Source of the DNA: Tepidimonas sp.
GTDB lineage: Bacteria; Pseudomonadota; Gammaproteobacteria; Burkholderiales; Burkholderiaceae_C
Assembly: GCA_025054905.1 (NCBI GenBank)
Contig: JANWZF010000284.1
Location: forward strand, 1-6,192
Direction: 5' to 3'
Length of the DNA: 6,192 nt
Of the stretch, positions 1 to 6,192 are shown one piece after another; position 1 is the first letter of the stretch, and the number at the start of each line of letters is the position of its first letter. Position numbers and translations under genes: made by a program. Under the pieces are notes generated by a model, which saw only the letters and a list, made by a program, of their open reading frames with translations, was not told the DNA's origin and searched no databases.

Positions 1-571
1 ACAGCGCCTTTCCCGGCTGGTCAACCAGGTGCTGGACATGGCCAAAATCGAGTCGGGGCAGGCCGAATGGGCCAGCGCGGAGGTCGAGGTGGTCGCGGCG
101 GTGGAGCACGCCGCCGCAGCGGCCCAGCCGCTGCTGCAGGCCCGCCACGCCGCGCTCGTGGTGGAGGCCGCGCTGTCGCCAGCCTGGGTGCGCGCCGATC
201 CCGACCGCCTGCAGCAGGTGCTGCTCAACCTGCTGTCCAACGCGGCGCGTTTCGTGCCCGACGACGGGCAGGGCCTGGTGCGGGTGGTGGTGGAGCGCGG
301 CGGCAGCGCCTCGGCCCCCACGGTGGTGGTGGCGGTGATCGACAATGGCCCTGGGGTGCCGCCAGCCCAGCGGGCGGCGATCTTCGAAAAATTCCGCCAG
401 GGCACGCAGGAGGGGCGGCCGGGCGGAACCGGGTTGGGCCTGCCGATCAGCCGCCGCATCGTCGAGCACCTGGGAGGGCGGCTGTGGCTGGATGAGGCTT
501 ACGAGGGCGGCGCGCGCTTCGTGTTCGAGTTGCCGTTGTTGGCCGCACGTCAGCCCGACGGGCTACACTGA
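1..571 (+). CDS. Sensor histidine kinase, C-terminal part (5' end outside window)
   Basis: About 189 codons are visible, read from base 2, and the frame is open to the left edge, so the gene is cut by the window. The first visible residues (RLSRLVNQVLDMAKIESG) are typical of the second helix of a HisKA dimerisation domain; the phospho-accepting histidine must lie just upstream. A full HATPase_c domain follows: N-box (LLNLLSNAARF, about 221-253), G1 box DNGPGVP (341-361), F-box IFEKFRQG (380-403) and G2 box GGTGLGLPIS (422-451), then IVEHLGGRLWL. All ATP-binding motifs look intact, so this should be an active kinase. It stops at TGA 569-571, 40 bp before a receiver-only response regulator that is its probable partner. 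The unseen N-terminus decides what is sensed. A CrbS-like sensor with a fused transporter domain would fit the neighbourhood, but this is inference. Confidence 0.95.
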   Translation, partial: QRLSRLVNQVLDMAKIESGQAEWASAEVEVVAAVEHAAAAAQPLLQARHAALVVEAALSPAWVRADPDRLQQVLLNLLSNAARFVPDDGQGLVRVVVERGGSASAPTVVVAVIDNGPGVPPAQRAAIFEKFRQGTQEGRPGGTGLGLPISRRIVEHLGGRLWLDEAYEGGARFVFELPLLAARQPDGLH

Positions 572-595
572 CAATCACCACGCCCACCACGAAGC

Positions 596-603
596 AGAGG
601 AGA
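596..603 (+). promoter_or_regulatory. Strong ribosome binding site for the response regulator
   Basis: AGAGGAGA lies eight bases before the ATG at 612. It fixes the start of the receiver gene at 612. The open frame continues upstream into the kinase gene (to 345), but that extension has the composition of an out-of-frame shadow. Confidence 0.8.
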
Positions 604-611
604 CCGGCGCC

Positions 612-985
<374 letters not shown>

Positions 986-989
<4 letters not shown>

Positions 990-3172
990 GACGCCGTGTC
1001 GATCCGCGCCTGTGGTGGCTGCTGGCCGGTGCCGCGGCCGTGTCGCTGGCGTGGCTGGCGGTGACGATCGGCCTGATCGCCGTCACGCTGGAGCCCGACG
1101 CCCGCCAGCGTATGCTGGAGCTGCTCGGCGACCGTTGGGGCTTCGTGCTGCTGATGTGGTTGGCCGGCATGGGGGCCATCGCGTGGGGCTTGCAAAAGGC
1201 GTTCGACGTCGGTGTCCACCCCTGGCGCCGGCTTGCCGAAGAAGCGGCTGTGCTGCTGACGGCCGAGCCGCCGCCGACCTTGCGCGAGCGCGGGCCGGCC
1301 GATGTGCGCCGCGTGGCGCGTTTGTTCAACGAACTGGTGCAGCAGCGCGAGCGCTGGCGCAGCGAGGTTGACGAGCGCGTGCGCGCCGGCGCACGGGCCA
1401 TCGAGCAGGAAAAGCGCCGCCTGGCGGCCTTGATGGCCGAGCTGACGCAAAGCGTCATCGTCTGCAACCTGGACGGACGTGTGCTGCTGTACAACAACCG
1501 CGCGCGGCTGCAGGTGCGGGCGCTGTCGCAGGCTCCGGGCGGGCTGGGCGGTGCCGAGCTGCTGGGGCTCGGGCGCTCGATCTACACGGTGCTGGATCGG
1601 GCGCTGATCGCCCACGCGCTGGATGAACTGCGCCAGCGGCTGCGCAAGGGGGCGGCGCAGCCCAGCGCGCAGTTTGTCACCGCCACGCGGGGCGGGCAGT
1701 TGCTGCGGGTGCAAGTGGCGCCGGTGCGGGAGGTCAGCGACGAGCAGGCTGGGCGCGACGGTGACCCGGCGGCGATGGCCGGCTTTGTGCTGGTGCTGGA
1801 CAACATCACGCGCGAGCACGAGCAGGCCGCGCGCCAGCAGCAGCGCTGGATCGAGCTGACCGAAGGCGGCCGGCGCGCCTTGGCCAACGTGCGCGCGGCG
1901 CTGGAGGTGCTGCAGCTGCCCGAGGTCGACGAGGCACTGCGGCAGCGGCTGCTGGCGGTGATTCAGGACGAGGTGCTGACGCTGGGGCAGCGGCTGCAGG
2001 AGGCCGCGCGGGAAGAGCTGGACCAGCCGATCGCGCAGTGGTCGATGGAGGACATGCTGGGCGCGGACTTGCTGGCGGTGCTGCAGCGCCGGCTGGCCGA
2101 TGTGGAGGGGGTGCAGCTGCAGGTCGAGCCCTGCGATCCAGGCTTGTGGGTGCGGGTCGAAAGTTTCGGGCTGGCGCTGGCGTTGCAGCGTTGGGCGCAG
2201 CGTCTGGCCGCCGACGCCGGGGTACGCTCGTTGCGGCTGGAACTGCAGCAGCCGACCGATGCGGGTGCCGGGCGGCGCGTGCATTTGACGCTGAGCTGGC
2301 CGACGCCGGCGGGTGGAACGATCGCGCTGCATGGGCTGGAGGCCAGCGACGGCGCCGGGGCGGTCAGCGTGCGCGATGTGGCCGAGCGGCATGGCGGGGC
2401 TTGCTGGCTGGAGGACGATGCCGCGCAAGGGCAGACGCGGCTGCGCCTGTGGTTGCCCGCTGCGGCCGCGGTGGTGTCGACCGAGCCGCAGGCGGGGGTG
2501 CGCGTGGAGAGCCGCCCGGAGTTTTACGACTTTGACCTGTTCCGTGTCTCACCGGCGGTGCAGGCGTGGGACGACATGCCGCTGGCGGCGTTGACCTACA
2601 CCGTCTTTGACACCGAAACCACCGGGTTGAACCCCTCCGATGGCGACGAGATCATCCAGATCGGCGCCACGCGCATCGTCAACGGGCGGCTGTTGCGTCA
2701 CGAAAGCTTCGAGCAGCTGGTCGATCCGCGCCGCCCGATTCCGCGCGAGACCATTCCGATCCACGGCATCACCCCCGAGATGGTGCGTGGCCAGCCAGAC
2801 ATCACGCAGGTGCTGCCGGCGTTTCACGCGTTTGCGCGCGACACCGTGCTGGTGGCTCACAACGCGGCGTTCGACATGCGCTTTTTGCAACTCAAGGAAC
2901 GGCTGGTGGGCGTGGTGTTCGACCAGCCGGTGCTCGATACGCTGCTGCTGTCGGCGGTCGTGCATCCGCAGCAGCCCTCGCACAGCCTGGAGGAGATCGC
3001 CGCGCGCTTTGGCATCCCGGTGCTGGGGCGGCACACCGCGCTGGGCGACGCATTCGTGACCGCGGAAATCTTTTTGCGCCTGATCCCCCTGCTGGCGCAG
3101 CAAGGCATCGTCACGCTGGGGCAGGCGCGCCGTGCCGCCGAGCGCACCTACTACGCACGTCTGACGTACTGA
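986..3172 (+). CDS. Membrane PAS / degenerate histidine kinase-like protein with C-terminal DEDDh 3'-5' exonuclease
   Basis: The protein has 728 residues. An Arg-rich N-terminus is followed by two membrane helices (about 10-32 and 51-70), placing the rest in the cytoplasm. A charged, coiled-coil-like stretch (about 105-150) leads to a PAS-like segment (about 145-275; TQSVIVCNLDGRVLLYNN ... GFVLVLDNITRE). Residues about 280-345 resemble a HisKA helix pair but show no H-E/D-x-R/T phosphorylation motif. Residues about 350-492 resemble HATPase_c: the end (SVRDVAERHGG) is kinase-like, but no clear N-box Asn or DxGxG is seen. Residues about 535-700 form a complete DEDDh exonuclease: D542 and E544 (FDTETTGL), D630 (HNAAFDMRF), H683 and D688 (GRHTALGDAF). 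Automatic annotation would probably call it DNA polymerase III epsilon, but the membrane and sensory regions argue against a replisome role. It is coupled to the receiver gene. Substrate and function are not known. Confidence 0.93.
2588..3085 (+). other. DEDDh (DnaQ/RNase T superfamily) exonuclease domain within the 986-3172 gene
   Basis: Residues 535-700. ExoI is FDTETTGL (D542, E544), ExoII is HNAAFD (D630), and ExoIII-epsilon is H683-x4-D688. All five metal-binding or catalytic positions are present, so the domain should hydrolyse nucleic acid or short nucleotide ends from the 3' side. The approximately 28 residues after it (AQQGIVTLGQARRAAERTYY) form a short helical tail. Confidence 0.93.
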
Positions 3173-3193
3173 GCCGTTTGCCTTGCCCCGTCT
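3173..3193. other. Short convergent gap, no terminator seen
   Basis: Only 21 bp separate the stop of the exonuclease gene (TGA 3170-3172) from the stop of the minus-strand gene (TGA read from 3196 to 3194). No GC stem followed by a T run is visible on either strand, so the two transcripts probably run into each other. Confidence 0.6.
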
Positions 3194-4657
3194 TCAGAAG
3201 CGGCCGGCGAGGTAGCGCTTTTCCAGCACGCCCTGCAGGTCCTTGACGACTGCAAAGGCGTCCTTCAGGTGGCGCCGCTCCAGCTCCGACAGCTCGGCCG
3301 GACGCAGATGGTTGTCGGCGGCGTGGCCGGCCTCCAGCATGCGCGCCTGGTGTTGCACCCGTAGCGTGGTGAGGAATTCCAGCGCATCGATGAGGTCGCG
3401 GGCGCGTTCGGAGCTGATCTCACCGCTTTCGGCGCTGTGCAGCAGCCGCTCGCGCGTGTTGACGGCGGCGATGCCGCCCGCCAGCGCGTACACGCGCGCC
3501 AGGTCGATGATGGGCACGATACCGCTGTGCTTGAGGTCGATCGTGCCGGCGTGCTCGCCATGCCGGATCGTCTGCACATGCCCGAGCCAGTTCAGCGGCG
3601 GGGTGTGCGTCAGTGCGTTGGAGACCATGTGCGCCAGAAAGATGCGCTGCGATGGCGTGCGCGCCAGCACCTCGGCGCGCAGCGTCTCCACCAGCGTACG
3701 CTCGCCGGCCACGAAGCGCTGATCGAAAAAGACGCAGGTCAACATCAGCGCCTTGGGATCGGGGGTTTCGATCCAGCGCCGGAACGACTCGCGCCAGCGT
3801 GCCAGCGGCTGGCGCCACTGGGCGTTGAGGGCCATCATCTCCCCTGGGCAGTAGACGTAGCCGCAGGCGTTGAGGCCATCGCAGACGAAGCGCGCCAACG
3901 CTTCGAAATACGCGCCGTGGCGATCCGGATCGTAATCGTCGTGCAGCACCAGGCAGTTGTCCTGGTCGCTCTTGGCGGTCTGCTCGTTGCGCCCCTGCGA
4001 ACCCGCCGCCACCCAGGCATACGGGAGCGGAGCAGGCCCCAACTCGCGCTCGGCCAGCTGCAGCAGCCGGGTGGTCAGCGCATCGGTCATCGCCGAGACC
4101 ACGCGCCCCATCGCGTGCGCGCTGGTGCCAGCCGCAGCCAGCTGGCGCTGCAAAGCGCCGATGCGCGCGGCCACCGCCTGCAGGTCGGCCACCGTGTCCT
4201 GCTGATGGATGGCCTGGGCCAGCACCACCGCCGAGTCGCTTTGGCGCTGGTGCAGGTCGGTGCTGGAAATCAGACCGACGACCTTGGTGCCGTCGGTCAC
4301 CGGCACGTGGTGGATGTTGAGCCGCGCCATCAGCAGCAGCGCGTCGAACGCGGCGTCGCCAATGTCCACGGTCTGCAGCGCGGTGGTGGCCACCTCGATC
4401 ACGGGCCGCTGGGGATCGAGTCCAGCGGCCAGCACGCGGTTGCGCAGGTCGCGGTCGGTGACAATGCCCAGCAGCCGGTCCTCATGGGTGATCAGCACCG
4501 AGGATACCCCGTGGTCGCGCATGCGTTGGGCCGCGGCCTGGATCGGGAGATCCGGTGGCACGCACACCGGCTCACGGCGCAGCAGCGCGCGCACGGGGGT
4601 GGCGGTCAGGGTCAGGGTATCGTCGATCGGGGTGTCGGCAGCAGGCATGGTGGGCAT
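3194..4657 (-). CDS. CBS-pair, putative nucleotidyltransferase (DUF294 family) protein
   Basis: From ATG 4657 the protein has 487 residues. Two CBS motifs span about 22-78 (VSSVLITHEDRLLGIVTDRDL) and 85-140 (IHHVPVTDGTKVVGLISSTDL); CBS pairs usually bind adenosine nucleotides. Next comes a GlnD-like nucleotidyltransferase (DUF294) with GSQGRNEQTAKSDQDN at 219-234, where G219-S220, R223, E225 and the metal-binding D231/D233 pair are intact. The C-terminal helical region (about 335-480, including GTIDLKHSGIVPIIDLARV) matches the DUF294 C-terminal domain. Many relatives are longer and begin with a cyclic-nucleotide-binding domain, which is absent here. The target of nucleotidyl transfer is unknown. 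The start is uncertain: ATG 4648 (484 residues) or GTG 4666 also fit, and no good ribosome site is seen. It is convergent with the exonuclease gene and divergent from the symporter gene. Confidence 0.93.
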   Translation of the reverse strand: MPTMPAADTPIDDTLTLTATPVRALLRREPVCVPPDLPIQAAAQRMRDHGVSSVLITHEDRLLGIVTDRDLRNRVLAAGLDPQRPVIEVATTALQTVDIGDAAFDALLLMARLNIHHVPVTDGTKVVGLISSTDLHQRQSDSAVVLAQAIHQQDTVADLQAVAARIGALQRQLAAAGTSAHAMGRVVSAMTDALTTRLLQLAERELGPAPLPYAWVAAGSQGRNEQTAKSDQDNCLVLHDDYDPDRHGAYFEALARFVCDGLNACGYVYCPGEMMALNAQWRQPLARWRESFRRWIETPDPKALMLTCVFFDQRFVAGERTLVETLRAEVLARTPSQRIFLAHMVSNALTHTPPLNWLGHVQTIRHGEHAGTIDLKHSGIVPIIDLARVYALAGGIAAVNTRERLLHSAESGEISSERARDLIDALEFLTTLRVQHQARMLEAGHAADNHLRPAELSELERRHLKDAFAVVKDLQGVLEKRYLAGRF

Positions 4658-4720
4658 GGCGCGCACGGTACCATCGGCATCGTACACCGCGCTGACAAGG
4701 CGGCGCCGGTGTGTGACGCG
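4658..4720. promoter_or_regulatory. Divergent intergenic region between the CBS/DUF294 and symporter genes
   Basis: These 63 bp must hold the 5' control signals for both genes unless promoters lie inside coding sequence. No convincing -35/-10 pair is visible. An imperfect inverted repeat (CGGTAC at 4666-4671 and GTACACCG at 4682-4689, with a two-base interruption) brackets a CATCGGCATCG sequence and is a weak operator candidate. AAGG at 4697-4700 could serve as a ribosome site for a GTG start of the symporter at 4709. Confidence 0.45.
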
Positions 4721-6192
4721 ATGCCCCAATCTTCGGACCCCCTCGATTCGCGCCAGTTGGAGCGCCATCTGTGGCGGCTGTACGGCCGCTTCACGCTGGC
4801 GTTCGTGTTGTTCGTGCTGCTGCTGGCGCTGCTGGAGCAGATGGGCTGGTCGCGTACCGTGATCGGTGTGGTGTTTTTGCTGGCGACGCTGGCGGTGTAT
4901 GCCACCATCGGCATCCTGACGCGAACGGTCGATCCGGTCGAGTATTACGTGGCCGGCCGGCGCGTGCCGGCGGTCTTCAATGGCATGGCGCTGGCGGCGG
5001 ATTGGCTGTCGGCGGCCTCTTTCATCGGTTTGGCCGGCACGCTCTTTCTGCAGGGCTACGGCGGGCTGGCGTTCGTGCTCGGGTGGTCGGGCGGCTTCGT
5101 GCTGGTGGCGGTCCTGCTGGCGCCCTATCTGCGCCGCTTTGGGCAGTTCACGATTCCCGATTTTCTGGCCGAGCGCTACGGCGGAACCTGGCCGCGCCTG
5201 ATCGGCGTGCTGGCGCTGCTGCTGTGCTCGTTTGTCTACGTCGTGGCGCAGATCGTCGGCGTAGGGTTGATCACGTCCCGGCTGACCGGGCTGGCGTTTG
5301 AGGTCGGTGTCTTTCTGGGACTGGGGGGCATTCTGGTGTGCTCCTTCCTGGGTGGCATGCGGGCCATCACCTGGACCCAAGTGGCCCAGTACATCGTGCT
5401 GATCGTGGCGTTTGTCGTGCCGGTGCTGTGGCTGTCGTGGAAGCAGACCGGCTCGCTGCTGCCGCTGTGGAGCTATCGCGTGCAGTTGCAGCAGGTCAGC
5501 CAGGCCGAGCAACAGCTGCGCGAAGCGCCGCAGGAGCGCCACGTGCAGCGTGTCTGGTCGCATCAGGCGCAGGTGCTGGCCGAGCGCTTGCGCGATCCGG
5601 CCGCCGCGCTGCAGCGCGAGCGCGCGCAGCTGGAGGGGCACCTGGAGGCGCTGCGGGTCCAAGGCGCTGACGCCGACGAAATCGCCGCCGCCGAGCGCGC
5701 CCTGGCGCGGCTGCCCCGCGACGAGGCCGGTGTGCGCACGTTGTGGGAGCAGCAGCGGATCCAGGCCCAGGCGCGCGCACAGCCGCTGGGCGGTCTGCCG
5801 CCGCAGGCGCAGCCGTTTGCGGCAGGTTCGCCGGACGGCTCACCCCCGCAGCAGCAGGCGTTCGCGCATGCGCGGCGCAACTTTCTGGCGCTGGTGTTCT
5901 GCCTGGTGGTGGGCACGGCCGCGCTGCCGCATCTGCTGGTGCGCTTCTACACCACGCCGACCGTGGCGCAGGCGCGCCAGTCGGTGGTGTGGGGGGTGCT
6001 GTTCATCGCCTTGCTGTACCTGACGGCGCCGGCGCTGGCGGTGCTGGTCAAGCACGAAGTGTTCACCCAACTGGTGGGCACCCGCTTGGAGGATCTGCCG
6101 GCCTGGGTGGCGGCGTGGAGCCGGGTCGATCCGGCGCTGCTGTCGGTGCGCGACGTCAACCGCGATGGCGTGCTGCAGTTGGGGGAAATCAC
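4721..6192 (+). CDS. Sodium:solute symporter, acetate-permease-like (3' end outside window)
   Basis: The frame is open from ATG 4721 to the window end (490 residues visible). GTG 4709, with AAGG eight bases upstream, is an alternative start. An extra N-terminal helix (about 23-39) precedes the SSS core: helices near 45-65, 88-110, 115-137, 158-184, 194-212 and 222-240. Family signatures are YYVAGRRVPAVFNGMALAADWLSAAS and FLGGMRAITWTQVAQYIVLI (each within residues 75-230), plus GTAALPHLLVRFY (398-410), close to the ActP motif GTAGLPHILMRFF. The protein should be an inner-membrane Na+-coupled importer of acetate or a similar carboxylate; it looks like the VC_2705-type subfamily. Two unusual parts are a charged insertion (about 250-385) and an EF-hand-like loop (478-489). 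No small partner subunit gene (DUF485 or DUF4212) is seen upstream. The exact substrate cannot be read from sequence. Confidence 0.93.
   Translation, partial: MPQSSDPLDSRQLERHLWRLYGRFTLAFVLFVLLLALLEQMGWSRTVIGVVFLLATLAVYATIGILTRTVDPVEYYVAGRRVPAVFNGMALAADWLSAASFIGLAGTLFLQGYGGLAFVLGWSGGFVLVAVLLAPYLRRFGQFTIPDFLAERYGGTWPRLIGVLALLLCSFVYVVAQIVGVGLITSRLTGLAFEVGVFLGLGGILVCSFLGGMRAITWTQVAQYIVLIVAFVVPVLWLSWKQTGSLLPLWSYRVQLQQVSQAEQQLREAPQERHVQRVWSHQAQVLAERLRDPAAALQRERAQLEGHLEALRVQGADADEIAAAERALARLPRDEAGVRTLWEQQRIQAQARAQPLGGLPPQAQPFAAGSPDGSPPQQQAFAHARRNFLALVFCLVVGTAALPHLLVRFYTTPTVAQARQSVVWGVLFIALLYLTAPALAVLVKHEVFTQLVGTRLEDLPAWVAAWSRVDPALLSVRDVNRDGVLQLGEI
5468..5875 (+). other. Charged Gln/Arg/Glu/Ala-rich insertion in the symporter
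   Basis: Residues about 250-385 interrupt the SSS fold between the helix ending VVPVLWLSW and the helix starting FLALVFCLVVGTAALPH. The first two thirds are rich in E, R, Q, A and L, with coiled-coil character (for example AAALQRERAQLEGHLEALR). The last third is Pro/Gln/Gly-rich (PLGGLPPQAQPF). By analogy with LeuT-fold topology this loop should face the periplasm (inference). I recall similar insertions in related Comamonadaceae symporters, so it is probably a subfamily trait rather than a recent event. Confidence 0.7.
6152..6187 (+). other. EF-hand-like calcium-binding loop in the symporter
   Basis: Residues 478-489 read DVNRDGVLQLGE, which fits the 12-residue EF-hand loop: D at 1, N at 3, D at 5, G at 6, a hydrophobic residue at 8 and E at 12. 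It lies in the loop after the helix VLFIALLYLTAPALAVLV, which by LeuT-fold analogy is extracellular loop 4. Calcium binding is inferred from the motif alone. Confidence 0.6.

Noticed and set aside
2588..3172. Calling the exonuclease gene dnaQ (DNA polymerase III epsilon)
   Set aside because: The DEDDh domain is shared across a broad superfamily. This one is attached to membrane, PAS-like and kinase-like segments and sits in a signalling/transport cluster, so a replisome role is not supported.
3197..3227. Possible terminator stem (AAGCG ... CGCTTTTCC) at the convergent gene ends
   Set aside because: The stem is only about five base pairs with a long loop, and it lies inside the coding end of the minus-strand gene. 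This is not enough to call a terminator.
4209..4862. Plus-strand open frame (217 codons) opposite the CBS domains
   Set aside because: Ser/Arg/Trp-rich shadow; the minus strand encodes two textbook CBS motifs over the same bases.
4658..5662. Extension of the CBS-DUF294 frame about 335 codons upstream, antisense to the symporter
   Set aside because: The extra residues are Gln/His/Arg/Pro-rich with no domain, and the plus strand there encodes a clear symporter. The real start is near 4648-4666.

Overview
The window is GC-rich bacterial DNA with strong G/C preference at third codon positions and tightly packed genes. Codon use, protein style and gene order suggest a betaproteobacterium of the Burkholderiales (Comamonadaceae-like). 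This placement is inferred by eye, not by a database search. No RNA genes, insertion sequences, CRISPR arrays or other signs of recent transfer were seen.

Layout. Bases 1-571 (+) hold the C-terminal end of a sensor histidine kinase whose N-terminus lies outside the window. Bases 612-989 (+) encode a stand-alone receiver-domain response regulator. Bases 986-3172 (+) overlap it by four bases (ATGA) and encode a 728-residue protein: two membrane helices, a PAS-like segment, a histidine-kinase-like region without the usual catalytic motifs, and a complete DEDDh (DnaQ-type) 3'-5' exonuclease. Convergent to this, with only 21 bp between the stops, is a CBS-pair/nucleotidyltransferase (DUF294) protein on the minus strand (4657-3194). 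A 63-bp divergent gap then leads to a sodium:solute symporter of the acetate-permease type (4721 to beyond the window end). It carries a large charged insertion and an EF-hand-like loop.

How the genes may work together. Gene sets combining a symporter, a CBS-DUF294 protein, a DnaQ-like exonuclease and a two-component system are known beside acetate-use genes in other proteobacteria, for example the Vibrio CrbS region and the Pseudomonas aeruginosa PA3232-PA3235 region (both from memory). The likely theme is therefore sensing and uptake of acetate or another small carboxylate. The roles of the exonuclease and the nucleotidyltransferase in such clusters are not established to my knowledge, and they are the most interesting part of the window. 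The main hypotheses are that the membrane-bound dead-kinase/exonuclease is the output of the translationally coupled receiver, and that the nucleotidyltransferase and exonuclease form an add/remove pair.
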